Below, piece after piece: positions 34,252 to 46,560 of a DNA stretch of 64,000 bases. Origin of the DNA: Macrotis lagotis. Its lineage: Eukaryota > Chordata > Mammalia > Peramelemorphia > Peramelidae. The notes below the pieces were generated by a model. It did not search any database. It saw only the letters and a list, made by a program, of their open reading frames with translations, and had not been told where the DNA came from. The stretch spans positions 160,636,937 through 160,700,936 of the forward strand of contig NC_133660.1 in NCBI RefSeq assembly GCF_037893015.1, read 5' to 3'. Position 1 is the stretch's first letter. Every line of letters starts with the position of its first letter. The translations under genes and the position numbers were made by a program.

Positions 34252-34406
34252 TGCATGGAGCACAGTAGATAGAAAACCGGACATGGAGTTAGGAGGTCCT
34301 GAGTTCAAATTTGAACTCAGACACATAATACTTATCTGTGTAATCTTGAGCATGTCGCTTAACCTCATTGCCTTGTAAAAACTAAAAAAAAAAAAAAATG
34401 AAAGAA
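34252..34406 (+). mobile_element. WSINE1-like SINE, head slightly truncated
   Basis: Diverged copy; short direct repeat gaaaatgta on both sides and a long A tail. Confidence 0.85.
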
Positions 34407-34439
34407 AAGAAAATGTACAATTCAATCTGTCCCACCTCT

Positions 34440-34790
34440 CTGAAAAGAAAAGGAAAATATATTACATTGTCAGTTCTCTGTAGGCAAAACTGCTCATTGC
34501 ATTCATCAGCATTCTTATGTCCTTCAATCTCATTGTAAACTGTTCTCTTGGTTCTATTTTAATATGCATCACTCATAAGAGGCTATCCAAGTTTCTCTGG
34601 AATCTTGATATTTGTTGTTTCTTATGTTATCATATTCTCTGACTTTTGTATTACCACCATTTAGTTCAACTATTTTGAGACTGATGGGCATCCACCATGT
34701 CCTATTTTTTTTTTTTTTCCACAACCAAAAATGTTGTGGTGAATATTTTTGAGGATTCAAGACATCTTTTCTTTGCCTTGACTACTTTGA
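34440..34790 (-). mobile_element. L1 3' region (antisense)
   Basis: 'tgtaaactgttctcttggtt', 'gagactgatgggcatccacc' and 'aaaatgttgtggtgaatatt' are antisense L1 3' blocks, much diverged. Confidence 0.6.
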
Positions 34791-35074
34791 GTATAAAACC
34801 CATAAAGGCCAAAGAGTCTTAGTTGAGCCACTCTCCTAATACAGTTAAAATTGTTTTCTAAACAATTGTACTTAACTGGAACTCAACCAAATACAAATGT
34901 TCATTAACCCATTCTACTTATATTGAGGGCAAAAGTAGCATCAAATTAATTTTTCAATTATAAAAGGCATAGATTAGTTCATTCCATTCTATATTCCTGA
35001 CCTCAGGGAAAGAATAATCTAATAGTATCTTCAATTTAGAGTTTCAATATAGTCAAGTAGTAATTAAATATTAA

Positions 35075-35132
35075 ATACATTCTCTTTTATTACCCAGCAT
35101 TACTTCTACTAGCTCTATAACCTGAGATCAAA
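35075..35132 (+). repeat. 58-bp near-identical duplicate, copy A
   Basis: Identical to 37816-37873 except one base (T versus C in 'agctc-ata'). Copy B lies in recognisable L1 sequence, whereas copy A's flanks do not look like L1. Confidence 0.85.
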
Positions 35133-35439
35133 GCAGAATTCTGAGTCTTGTACTTAAAATGCTAAGATTCCCAATTTTCCTTCTAGTTCCAAGTGTAGTA
35201 CTAGGGGATAGCTGTAGGAAATAGGGATTGGATCTGTGGTTTCCTTTGGTATGGATACCTCTCAAGTGAGGGAACTGTCTCTTCTAATATAGTTTGGCAT
35301 CAATTCTGCCACTTGTTCTCCCATGGAGTTGCTTACAGCACGCAGCAGTTAGGGAATGTTGCTAGTATGTGGCAAAGGTATCATCCTAGTCTCAAGAAAG
35401 GAAGATAGTTCTCTACCATACCAAGCTCCCTCTCAATAG

Positions 35440-35615
35440 TATTATAGTTTTGTTTTGAAATCAGATATTGTCCCTCTTTTGGTATCATGTGTTTCCTCTT
35501 AATACTATATATTTAACTGTATGCGTTTAAAATCTTTTTTTAAAGGAGTCCATGGGCTTCTTCAGATTGACAGAGAGGTCCATGGCAAAAAAAAAAAAAG
35601 ATTGTGAACCCTACT
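35440..35615 (-). mobile_element. hAT-like non-autonomous DNA transposon (tentative)
   Basis: 'aaaggagtccatgggcttct', 'gaggtccatggcaaaa' and 'gattgtgaaccct' look like the antisense end of the family at 16178-16505. Confidence 0.4.
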
Positions 35616-35619
35616 AAAC

Positions 35620-37075
35620 AAAATTGAAGCTTTGTTTCTATTCAGGTACTAATGATATTTCTCTAAAACTAAAGAAAATTTCCTTTCCCTGATTGAGTAG
35701 CAGATGAAGCATCAAGCAAAAATAAATGATTTTTCAAAAGGTGAGAGTTCATTTTTTAATACCCTCATGAAGGTCACACTGTTAAAAAGGATGTGACTAA
35801 TAAAAATTGTGACTTCAGAGACTTTGCATGTAAGTAACCTCTTGTAAATATTTAAACAGAGAGGTCATGCATGTTTTTCTTTCTGAGGGAAAAATATTCT
35901 GTCCCTGGGGGAAGAGGGGAGGAGATAATTAATCTAAACATTAGTTTCCGTCTTTCTCATTTTCTAATCATTATAATAGAAGTAATTTTTAAAAACCCAA
36001 TAGACTTCTTTCAACTTAGAACTATAGCCAGATTTAAACAAAAGGAAGAAGGAGATTCCTAGTTTTAAGGGCATACATAGTCCTAGTTCTAAGGACTAGA
36101 AATTCAGAAGCAATTAAGGGTCAAGATTAACAGAAATGACACTAATTTCTCTGCACTCCACCCTTAACCACAGTATTGCTCTTTGAGGCTGGACCACAAG
36201 CCCCACATTTACTTTCCAGTTTAAGATACCTCTTTCCTGTGCTGACAAAAGGTGGAAGCAGTGTGAGGAAATGTGCTTTGGCCTCAGGGAGGAAAGGTGA
36301 GATAAACCTATAGCATCCCTCAGCATCCTTACCGCAGCAACTCAATAGGAGAGGAATTCTCATAGCATGGTCCCTAGGCAGGATGAAGGGGGGAGGGCAG
36401 GCAGTAAGCCAAATGTAGCAAGCCCCTTGGCAGGGAAAAAAGAAGAAAATAGCTTTTTATTTACAGCCAAGAGCATTTAGTTGTTGGAGATGTCTAGATG
36501 ATGAATTGGACTAACCTCATAAAGAGATGATTTTCCCCCACACACATTCCTGTCCCCTTCCTTCCTATTGGCAGTTTCATTTTGTTCCTGATGTGCATCC
36601 TCCCTTTCCAAACCCCTGGGCTAATATGCTTCTAGTCGGGGGGAAATATGTAGAAACAATAATTGTCATTCCCAATGGTTGATTTAAAAATACAGAGTAA
36701 GAAAAAATAAACCTTGTTCAGTTGAATTATTCAAAATGGGCCCAACATCCAAGGATGTTTGAATGCCAGTTTTTGGTAAGTCCATCTTACAGTGAAAAAT
36801 CCTGTTTCTCATGAATATATAAGTATATGTTTCCATTTATAGTGATCACTACCATAATATTATGGGGGTCTACAATACTGATGCCTCTGGCAGAATTTGT
36901 TTGCTTCCATTTCCTTTGGTTTCCATTCAGGTCACATAGGAGAATTTTGTCCACATGTTTTTAATTTAAATTCTCACTTTGTAAATATCAAAAAGGTATC
37001 CCCTTCCCTTCCCAGCTTTATAATTTTTCTATGATATACTGCTTTATTTTTAAACACTGAACTTTAAAAGTCACA
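35620..37075. other. Unassigned intronic DNA
   Basis: No repeat recognised; includes AT-rich and mixed sequence. A conserved element could lie here but cannot be shown from one sequence. Confidence 0.4.
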
Positions 37076-37079
37076 TTCA

Positions 37080-37200
37080 CTCATTTAATAAATATGTCCT
37101 GACTTTATATAAATCACTTTGCTAGGTGCTCTAGGGAATATAGAGAGAAAGAAAACCTTGGTACTATCACTCTCAGGAAGCTTACATTCTAGCAAAGGTA
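37080..37200 (-). mobile_element. L2/MIR-type tail (antisense)
   Basis: 'actcatttaataaatatgtc', 'ctttgctaggtgctctaggg' and 'aggaagcttacattctagca' match a common ancient repeat starting with an antisense L2-like tail. Confidence 0.5.
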
Positions 37201-37229
37201 TTTGTTGTGTTCAAAACAGAATCCTCAGA

Positions 37230-37560
37230 TCCATTTCACTTTGAGGACAGATTCATCCTGCAAGTCATCCAGGTCTGAAACCTATCTGTCTTCCTCAATT
37301 CCTCACTCTCTCTCACAATGAATATTCACTTAATTGCTAATTCTTGTGGCTTATACAAGCCACAAGCCACAAGCCATCCCTTACTTTCTGACCCAACTTC
37401 ATCCCCTTAATTCAAGCCCTTATCATGTCTGGACTTAGTGCAGTAATTTCCTGGGTGGGCTCATTGCTTCAAGTCTCTCCCCACTCCAGCCTATTCTCCA
37501 CATAGCTAACAAATTGATTTTCATAAGTAGAAAATCTGATCTTAACACATAAACTCCTCT
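37230..37560 (+). mobile_element. L2 LINE, left part (split by L1)
   Basis: 'ttcaagcccttatcatgtct', 'ggacttagtgcagtaatttc', 'ctccccactccagcctattc' and 'ctccacatagctaac' follow L2. The element continues at 38618. Confidence 0.75.
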
Positions 37561-37565
37561 GTTAG

Positions 37566-38617
37566 GAAGAAATTAAAGCTATCAGGGTCATATTAAAAAA
37601 TGCTCTCAATCACTAATAATTAAAGAATGAGAATTAAAACAACTGAGCTTCCATGTCACATCCATTAGATTGGCTAAGGTGACTAAAAAGAAAAATGACA
37701 ACTACTGGAAGGGATGTGGGAAAATAGATACACAAATGCTTTGTTGGTGGAGTTGTGAACCAAACCAAACATTGTGGAGAACAATTTGGAACTTTGCCCA
37801 AAAGGATTCAAAACTATACATTCTCTTTTATTACCCAGCATTACTTCTACTAGCTCCATAACCTGAGATCAAATAAAAAGGAAAAGGACTCATATGTAGA
37901 GAAATATTTATAGCAGCTCTTTTTGTGGTGACTGTTGTTGTTTTGTCCTTTGTTCTCAAAGAAGACCATGACATCAGGGAGGTGACACCAAGACAGGCAC
38001 ATGAATTGAATTTGAATGATTGGGTACTGTGCTAAGTCACCAGTCTCACTTTCTCCTCCAGAGCCATCTAACTTCTGTGGTCAAATGTGAATCAGGATGA
38101 TTTGAGATAGCCCTGGACTCAAGGCAGTTAGGATTAGATTTGCCTAAATTCACACAGCTAGTAAGTGCCTGAGACCAGATTTGAATTTGGGTCCTCCTGA
38201 CTTCAGCATTGTTGTCTCTGAGAAATGATGGAGGCAATGGTTGTAGAAGAACTTGGGATGAGAAGCGAAGTGAGCAGAACCAGGAGAACAATGTATACAG
38301 TAATAGTAATATTGTAAGGAAAATTGACTATGAAAGACTTAGTAACTGAAATTCCATCTACTTTCACATAGAGTACTAATGGTCTCAAAGCACAGACTGA
38401 AATGTATTCTTTTCTTTTTTTCTTACTCTTTCTGGGGGACCTTGGTTAATGTAGAAATTTTTGCATGATAGTATGTGTAACATGAGTATATTTCTTGCCT
38501 TGTCAAAGGCAAGTAGATAGAGAATGAGAGAAAACTTGTAACTGAAAATAAATAAAGGATAGAAGATAGGAGAGAACTTGTAACAATAAAAATAAAATGA
38601 AATTTAAGAAAAAATAA
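37566..38617 (+). mobile_element. L1 ORF2 end and 3' UTR inserted in L2
   Basis: 'cacatccattagattggcta', 'actactggaagggatgtggg', 'ttgttggtggagttgtgaac', 'gaagtgagcagaaccaggag' in L1 order. Target-like repeats 'taaactcctctgtt' (left) and 'taaactcttctatt' (right) flank it. A SINE lies inside, and some L1 sequence is missing around that SINE. Confidence 0.8.
37933..38209 (-). mobile_element. Composite SINE with LINE-type tail (antisense), inside L1
   Basis: Starts with the inverted tail 'ttttgtcctttgttctcaaa...gaagaccatgacatcaggg' and ends in the tRNA-like half at 'gggtcctcctgacttcag'; the head is incomplete. Same family as 41808-42095. Confidence 0.82.
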
Positions 38618-39035
38618 ACTCTTCTATTTTGGCATTTAAATCCCAGTTTAGTTTTTCTAACTCACCAACACCCCATCTACAGTATCTTGTCCAACTGGCC
38701 TTTTTTATCTGTTGCTGGCACTCTATCTCTCTCTCTCTCCTCTCCTCTAAAGAATGAACAGTTCTTTTTAATCTGCCTCTTAGAATCCCTGTTTCTTTTG
38801 AGACTCAATTCACAGACCTCATTCTACTTAAAACCGTTTTTTTTTGTTATCTACATACTAGTGCCCTCTCTCCCCAAATCATTTTGTATCTATCTTTTTT
38901 TTAATGCCTATAAATATACTATATAGACAGAGGTGAGTCCCCAAATAGAATGTAAGACCCTTGAAGGTAGAGAATTCACATAGTATCCAGTGTATATTAG
39001 GAATTTAATAAATATTTGTTATTAATTGAAATTGA
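38618..39035 (+). mobile_element. L2 LINE, right part and 3' end
   Basis: 'tgcctcttagaatccctgtt', 'tagaatgtaagacccttgaa', 'ggtagagaattca' and the end 'ggaatttaataaatatttgt' match the L2 3' UTR. Confidence 0.78.
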
Positions 39036-39169
39036 AATAACCACCACAAAAGACCATATAAGAAAGGTATCATGAGAGATAGGAACAAACAGTCAAAGAA
39101 GGAGTCATCCTTGATGACCCAGTTTATTAAGTAGTCTTAGCTTCCAGTCACTTTAAAAGCAGTTAATCC

Positions 39170-39242
39170 CTCAGACACTTAATAATGACCTAGCTGTGTG
39201 GCCTTGGGCAAGCCACTTAACCCCATTTGCCTTGCAAAAAAA
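39170..39242 (+). mobile_element. 5'-truncated WSINE1-like SINE with TSD
   Basis: Begins at 'cctcagacacttaataatga'. Direct repeat 'aaagcagttaatc' on both sides. Confidence 0.9.
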
Positions 39243-39249
39243 AAAAGCA

Positions 39250-39690
39250 GTTAATCAAACTTAAATGAACTGATACTGAGTGAATTGAACAGAACTAGGA
39301 CAACATTGTCTACCTTAACGGCAACATTGTGTAATAGTCAACTATGGATTTAGCTCTTCTCAGCATTACAGTGATTAAAAAATTCTAAAAGACTGGAAAA
39401 TGCCATCTACATCCAGAGAAAGAACTATGGAATTGAATGCATATGGAGTTTTCACTTTTTTAAAGTTTGTTTTATGTTTCTTCTTTCTTATTTTTTTCCC
39501 TTTTGTTGTGATTCTTCTTTCACAACATGACTAATGTGGAGTTGTACATGTATAACCTATATCATATTACTTACCATCCTGGGGAGAGGGAAAGAAGGGA
39601 GAAAGAGAATAATATGGAACTCAAAAATCTTAGGAAAAATGAATGTTGAAAACTATCTTTATATTTAATAGGAAAAATAATTTTTTTAAA
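39250..39690 (+). mobile_element. L1 3' UTR
   Basis: 'ccatctacatccagagaaag', 'tctttcacaacatgactaat' and 'aaaaatgaatgttgaaaact' parallel the copy at 32870-33230. Confidence 0.85.
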
Positions 39691-39714
39691 AAGACAACTA
39701 AAACAAGTGAATAG

Positions 39715-39870
39715 CAATAATAAATATATATAACATAGATATAAGAATTAGATATATACATCTAAATATGTACACATATATTCTATACCTCCAAATAGAT
39801 ATATATGCATACTATATATACATTTATATGCATATGAGACATATATATGTATACAAATATATTTTTTAAA
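39715..39870. repeat. Degenerate TA-rich tract
   Basis: ATATA, ATACAT and TATATG units in irregular order after the L1 tail. Confidence 0.75.
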
Positions 39871-40710
39871 AATCAGTTAATCCGCTCGCTTGTCCATATT
39901 TTCTGTACTGATAGTTTTCTATATTAGCAAAACATGGAAAGCCAGTACTTCTGAAGAACCAAAATCAAATATCACCTATAAGGCAACAGAAAAAGACATG
40001 ATAGGTTGTGAGTAATCTGCAACATGGAATCAGTGAGGAATTCCAAAACAGATCAGAAGTAAAGGATGTCATCAGCCTATCATATTATTGAAAGGAGATA
40101 GCAAGAATGGTGGGTGACAGATAGACAGCCAGAGTGTCCCACTCTCAGTTTTAGAAGAAAGTAAGGAATGCATCTAGCCATTTGAATGGATCCTTTATTA
40201 TCTTAGGGGACTTGAAAAAGAATACCACAGGACAGACAGTAGGGCCCTGAAGGGTCATGGTCAGCACCATTCAAGGAAACTCTTAGATCGATGATATCCA
40301 TTTGAGTATTAATTGCATCAATAGAAATTTGAAAAATTGTTCCTTTGTCATGTTTCAACTTTTTACTCTGTACCATAAGATCATAGATTGGATTGCAGAT
40401 GTCACCTAAAGATTGTGACCCCACACTGGCATTGTATTTTGAGGATCATTATACTGTCAATTCTTTGCCTTCTTAAAGTGAGTTTACTTTGAAGAAACTC
40501 TGCAAAGAGAAAACCATGTTAATATGTAACATGAAGATAAGCAGAGGGTTGCATTTTTTTTTCAGGGCTGTTCAACTAGAAAACCAAAATGATTCTATTT
40601 GCATCTCATTTACGACCCACAGATTCAATGCAATATTTAAAATGAGGGGGACATTCTCTAGTTGAAGAACAGTAGGACATGAATCTTCACAAAAGGAATT
40701 AAATTTTTGT

Positions 40711-40926
40711 CATTTGTTGTTCAGTCATGTCCAACTCTTCTTGATCTTATTTGGGTTTTTTTTTTTTAGAAAAGATACTGGAGTAGTCTGCCATTTCCTT
40801 CTCTAGCTAATTTTACAAATAGAGAAGCTAAGGTAAATAGGGCCACACGGCTAGTAGGTGTCTAAGACCAGATTTGAACTCCAACTCTAGACTAGGTGTT
40901 TTATTCACTACACCGCCTAGCTGCCC
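40711..40926 (-). mobile_element. MAR1-like SINE (antisense)
   Basis: 'gttgttcagtcatgtccaac', 'gccatttccttctctagcta' and 'actacaccgcctagctgccc' in antisense order. Confidence 0.88.
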
Positions 40927-41394
40927 AATAATAAATGAAATGAGTTTTTTTTAACAGATTCTCCTTTAAGAAATAATGAAGTTTGTACAGAGAAAAAAAA
41001 GAAACTGTTGAAAGTTTATCCAAGTAGAAATGCACTTATATTTCAAATAGAAATAGCATAACAATCCCCATACATGTTGACAGGATGCTAGTTTCCCACT
41101 CTTAAAAGAAGATATTAATCAGAAGTCCTAAAAAATGACATTCAGGACAAGAAAAAATTGGCTTTGGCTATACTATGAGACATTTAAATTAGTCAAGAGG
41201 AAGCTTAAGTAAATGTTTATACAATTAACCCAGATTGCTACTAAAGGGGTGGGATAGGAAATTGGAGGGCAAAGAGAAGGGCATCTATCTACATGTTCTG
41301 CAAATGGAGGAAGAACAGTAGTTAGAAGTGGGACAGAGAATACATGACCCAGTAAGCTTTGCAGTGTGACATCTCCTTGATTAGGCAACCAGGT

Positions 41395-41610
41395 AATATA
41401 GTAGATAGAGGTTTGGACATGGTAACTCCTGAGGGACTGGAGGGAACTAAGTTCAAAACTTGTCTCCCCAACTATATGACTTGGAGCTAGTCACTTGTCC
41501 TCTGTCTATCTCAGTTTCCTCATCTTTATAATGGAGATACTAATAGAACTTGACCAATAGGGTTATTTTGAGGGCAAAATGAGATAATACAGAGTATCTT
41601 AAAAGTTTTA
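41395..41610 (+). mobile_element. CORE-SINE / MIR-like copy
   Basis: 'atagtagatagaggtttgga', 'gagctagtcacttgtcctct', 'tatctcagtttcctcatctt' and an L2-type tail piece (gcaaaatgagataata). Confidence 0.65.
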
Positions 41611-41689
41611 ATTTTATCACCTTTTGGAATACCTTGTATTTATAAAGCATTCTACATACTTTAAAATACTTTTTAAATGCTAGCTACAT

Positions 41690-41782
41690 TGTAAAGACTA
41701 ACAGAATGCCTTCTGGGGAGTAGGGAGGAGGGAAGCAAGATTAGGGGAAAAATTGTAAAACTCAAAATAAATAAAATCTTTT
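41690..41782 (+). mobile_element. L1 3' terminus
   Basis: 'gggaagcaagattaggggaa' followed by 'attgtaaaactcaaaataaa' is the sense version of the L1 3' end seen antisense at 8918 and 27845. Confidence 0.75.
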
Positions 41783-41807
41783 CTTTACATGCTAGCTAGT
41801 TAACCAG

Positions 41808-42095
41808 GCAGCTGGGTGGTGCAGTGGATAGAGCACTGGTCTGGGAGTTAGGAGGATGGGAGTTTGACTCTAGCCTCAAAATATTTGACTCTTACTAGCT
41901 GTGTGACCTTGGGCAAGTCACTTAACCCTGATTGCCTTGCATCCAGGACCATCTCCAGTCATCATTATTCTGAACTCAGATGCTCTGGAGGATAAAGTGA
42001 GACTGGTGACTTAACTCAGCACTCCCTCACTCAAATCCAATTCATGTGCTTGTCAGGGCATCCATGGTCTTCTTCGAATAATGAAGGATAAACGT
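41808..42095 (+). mobile_element. Composite SINE: tRNA head plus LINE-type tail
   Basis: Head 'ggcagctgggtggtgcagtg' and 'gtgaccttgggcaagtcact', then a non-tRNA body 'ggaccatctccagtcatcat' and 'gctctggaggataaagtgag', ending in 'atggtcttcttcgaataatg...aaggataaac'. The tail resembles the 3' end of the LINE at 55030-55715. Confidence 0.85.
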
Positions 42096-42714
42096 TATTA
42101 GTTGTAGTAGCACTGGTAGTAGCCATAGTAGTATTTATATTATTTTTCTCAATAGTCTCACCAAAGAACAGTGTATTAATTGTCTATGTGTGTGTGCTGC
42201 TTTTCAACCACTTTTAAATAAAAGGTTTCCTGAATGTTGAGGGGTAACGATAACTTTTGTATCACTCATATAAGCATTTCTTACATCTTTATTCAAGTCA
42301 CTATGAAAAATATTCAGCTAGACAAAACTTTATGGCCACTAGTGATTTCCCTCTTTAAGGACAGTCATTAACCAATACTCTTTAGGCACAGTGGACCAAA
42401 CAGCTAAAGATGCCATTATCCAACCCACATTTATTCACAAAGATATGGTGGTAGATTTTATCCAGTGCTTGTCTGAAATTAAGAAAATTTCATAAACTTT
42501 TAAAATGCATCTTTTTCTATTCAATACAGTATGTTAGATGTTTGAAGAAATTGTGTTTGTTTTTTCTTAAGATAGGATTTCAGACTTCTTGGAGCCCTTA
42601 GTTCTCTATTCTTATCAAGAAAAGAATGAAGTTGTTTTGAAACAAATGTACCTTGAGAAAATCAGAGCAAAAAAGGATGGGGGTATGGAAAAATGCTGGA
42701 CTTCATTTGAAAAA

Positions 42715-43240
42715 TATAATAAATTTTATTGATATGCTTATTGACAGTTTTTCTATCTCCTACATCTTTCAGCATAATCAATTTCTGACTCCCTTCCAGT
42801 GAGAGTTATTCCTTACAACAAAAAAGGGTAGGGGGCAGGGAGAGGAAGAAGAACAGTTTGGCAAAATTAATCAATACATTGAAAAAAGTTGGAAATTACA
42901 TGCCAGAGTTTCATATCTGAGGGCCCAACTTCAACAAAGAAGTGGGGGCTTTTCCTGGTTCTCTTTCAAGGCGGTGCTTGGTCATTGTAATTTTGCAGCA
43001 GTGTCTTAATTGTTTTGCTGCTGTTCTCTCCACTCACACTATGGTAATTACTGTGCATATTGTTTTCTTGGCTCTGCTTATTTCACTTTTTATCTGTTTG
43101 AATAATGTTTCTCAGTATTCATTACATTTATTGATTCTCACAGCAGAGTAATATTCCATAACATTCATGTGCCACACCTCATTTGGTTATTTTCCAGTCA
43201 TTGAGCAATTGTTTCCAATTCCTTGCTGCTTCTTCAAAGC
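42715..43240 (-). mobile_element. L1 3' region (antisense)
   Basis: 'attgttttcttggctctgct', 'gagtaatattccataacatt' and 'caattgtttccaattccttg' are antisense L1 3' blocks. Confidence 0.75.
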
Positions 43241-43779
43241 CCTTTTATTGTCCAAAACAAGAAAACAGTTGTAGGAATATTTAAATAATTCCATGTTACA
43301 AATAAATATGCATTAATAAATTCAGACTAGTCTCCAATAAGTCTTTTCCTTAGTTTGTTTCATTATCTTATGATATAAATTATGGTCTGTGATTTGTAAT
43401 CATCCATTCCTTTCTTTCAGCCATGAGATTCTGAATCTCATTTATTCACTTGTCACATGTAGTCTTTTTGCCCTTGTGCTGTGTTCTAAGCCTGAAAGGC
43501 ATTTATTTTTTTAATGTTTTTGCTTCACTGAAGTTTGAAACACTTCTGGTTACCTTGCTGAATCCTCATTAAAGCTCCAATTTAATATGTTACTTGGCAA
43601 CTAGGAGACTGGGAGTTTTCTAACTCATTAGTTAGCTTACCTCCCCAAACCTACAGTAACAGCATTCCTTTGTGAATGGGAATGAAATTTTCATCACTTC
43701 TGCAAATGCAAGACCTTCTTTAAGAACAAGATTTGAGTTTTTCCTATGAAAACTGGACAAAATAAGTAGAATTAGTGAA

Positions 43780-43925
43780 AATTAGCATTAGAAAGGACTT
43801 TGAAGTTATGGAGTTCAACCTCCTCACTTTCACAGATGAGGAAACTGAGTCCCTGAGAATTAAAGTAATTTATCCATGGTCTTGTTAAATTATTGACAGA
43901 GTTCTTTCCACTGTACTATTGTGGT
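43780..43925 (-). mobile_element. MIR (antisense)
   Basis: 'ttcacagatgaggaaactga' then 'gtccctgagaattaaagtaa'. Confidence 0.7.
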
Positions 43926-44044
43926 TGAGACTAAGAAAGTAATAGTAGAGATACAAAAGAACCCCCCCCCTTTCATTTCTCTCTGTTGTTTTCATCAAAA
44001 GTAGCTAGGTAGTGAGATATATATATGTGTGTGTGTATTTACAG

Positions 44045-44362
44045 ATTAATGTTTTGTCCTTCATTTTGAAAGAAGACCACTACATCAGGGAGGTGATGCC
44101 ATAAGAAGCACATGAATTAGATTTATGTGAGGGGGATGATGTGGTAAGTCACCTGCCTCATTTTCTCCTCCAAAGCCATCTGGGTGCAATGGCCAGATAC
44201 AAATCAGGATGGTTGGAGATGAACCTGGATGCTTGGCAGTCAGGGTTAAGTGACTTGCCCAGAGTCACACAGCTAGTTAGTGTAAAGGTTGGATTCGAAC
44301 TCACATCCTCCTAATTCCAAGACTAGTGCTCTACCCACTGCACCGCACCATCTAGCTGCCAT
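44045..44362 (-). mobile_element. Composite SINE (antisense), complete
   Basis: 'ttttgtccttcattttgaaa', 'catcagggaggtgatgccat', 'cctccaaagccatctgggtg' and 'gtgacttgcccagagtcaca' then the head 'ctgcaccgcaccatctagct'. Near full length. Confidence 0.88.
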
Positions 44363-44889
44363 ATTTATGTGTGTGTATGTATATGTGTGTGTTTATATAA
44401 ATTATATGTTATTTATATGTGTGTGTTTGTATGTAAACATATACACATTTACATACTAAACCAGTAAAACCCAAGTTCAAATTGTATCTCAGATAAAAGC
44501 TATGTAATTCTAGCCAAGTCACTTAAATCTCATTTGTAAAAATGAGGGTTGAACCCATTGGTCTCTACAGTCCTTTCTGGGACTAAATCAAAGTTCCTTT
44601 TGGAGACAAAGCTGAAAAATGAGATGTATAAGTGTTCAAGGAGGACCAGCACCTCTAGTGTGAGGACTGCTCAAACACCTTTAGTGTTCACCCTGCACTC
44701 AGCTCTCACCTGGCTCCAAGGAGCAGCAGCTACACCTTGATAAACTGTTTTAGCAGACTGGCTAAAGCAGATTGAGGGTAGCTGAGGAAATTCAAACCTG
44801 TTGGTGCATTGGGGGATATCTATCCCAGGCTCATGAAGACTTCCCCTGACAGAATTGATAAATGAGAACTGTTTTCAATGATCATGTAG

Positions 44890-45070
44890 CAGGTATTGTG
44901 GAGTGCTTAGAGCTTGGTCAAACATCAAAGATATTGACTTTTGTGTTACCACTAGACTTCACTGACTCTAGAAGAAAGAGTGAGGCTGACAATTCTGTGC
45001 AGTTCACACACTAGTCAAAACATTATCCATGATGTCATTGACCTTCAAAAACAAGGACAAACAACAAGCT
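44890..45070 (+). mobile_element. LINE/SINE 3' tail fragment
   Basis: 'agaagaaagagtgaggctga', 'catgatgtcattgaccttca' and 'aaaacaaggacaaacaac'; the same family of tails as 24265-24440. Confidence 0.6.
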
Positions 45071-45704
45071 AAAGAATGTCTCTAATCTTTTGTTGGATAA
45101 GAGGTTTGGTTTCATTAAGTCACAGATTATTTTGAAATTATTCTAATCAGGATGGACTTTCAGAGAAATACTTTATTATGAATCGCTTCATGTGCTTTTC
45201 CAATGTTCAGTTCTGGAACTGTAAGACAAAGTTCTTATACTTTTAGAGCTTGCTTATCAAGAAAGACTTTAAAGAGTAGGAGTGCTTATCAGTAAAATAA
45301 GATGGCAAAAGCTTTAACATAATGATCTCTATACATAGAAGATGTAAGAGTTTCTGTATTTTATCACTATTTTTGTTGAGTTCCAACTCAACAATAAAAA
45401 TAATCTCTTGCCCTTAGGGTTTACTATGTTCAATTCAAACTACTGTATATAGTTTTCACACAAATTCTGCCAAATAAGGACATTCCTGAGGCAATATTGT
45501 ACCCAAGTGGTATTTTTTGAGAAACTCGCTATGTTCCACTGCTCCTTTAAATTTTAATGTTTTAAAAAAGAAACAAATGAAAAGGAGTCAATTGTTGGTG
45601 TCTCCTGGTAGGATAAAAAAAAAAAAAGAAAAGAAGAAATGAGATACATAAGGCTAAACTAATCCTGGCCACCAGTTCAACCTCTTAGGTTTTATTGTTT
45701 TAAA

Positions 45705-46180
45705 AAATAAATACTTTATTGATGCTTTAAAAAAAAAAACATACCTTGCACTTTTCAGTGACTCACGCTCCACTAGAACTCTTCTTTACTAAAATAAAAG
45801 TGCAATTGAGCATAATAAACCTACATATTGGCAATGTTTAATAATGTATGTAGTATTCTACACTTATAATCATAACTTATGTGCCAAAGGAAAGGAAGCA
45901 TGCTTTAACTATTTCTTCTCAAGTCATGAGTGATCATTGTATTGATCAGAATTCTGAAATCTTTCATAGATAGGGATTTTGTTTCCATTACTGTGGTCAT
46001 GGTGTAAATTGTTCTCTTAGTTTTTCTGTATATCCCACAGACCTAGGATTCTTAAAAGTATCCCAAATTTCCCTGAAAAATTCAGGTCCTAGTTTCTTAT
46101 AGCACAGAAATATTTATTATATTCCATTTTATTCATAATCCCACTATCTGTTTCTATAACTAATGCCTATTTGATGAGTA
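45705..46180 (-). mobile_element. L1 3' region (antisense), old
   Basis: 'gtaaattgttctcttagttt', 'tttcttatagcacagaaata' and 'atattccattttattcataa' are weak antisense L1 3' blocks. Confidence 0.5.
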
Positions 46181-46414
46181 CTTGCCCAGGGAGTTCATGA
46201 CTCCGTCCTCTAATCAGAGGGTGGTGATGAGATACCAAGGCTGTGGGATCTTGAAGGAGGTTGAAGTTCTCCCATTAATGAGCTCCCTTAGGCATGATGA
46301 AGAAATTAATCAAGATGACTCAAAGTAATAGAGTCAGGTAAGAAATGAGAAAATGATTTCCTTTGTATCCAAGTAGTAGTAGTACCACTGAGACAAAGGA
46401 TGTGCCTTTTGGGG

Positions 46415-46560
46415 AGACTTTTCTAGTTTAATTCCAAATTGCTTTTCAGAACACATGTTCTACCAACAGTGACTTGGTTTATCCATCTTCCCTCAATTCC
46501 TCCAACATTTACCATTTTTGTCTTTTGTCACTTTTGATACTGAAATTTAATATTGTAAGA
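46415..46560 (-). mobile_element. L1 ORF2 3' fragment (antisense)
   Basis: 'aattgcttttcagaacacat', 'ttctaccaacagtgac' and 'tcctccaacatttaccattt' match the antisense ORF2 stretch also seen at 17450-17560. Confidence 0.6.
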
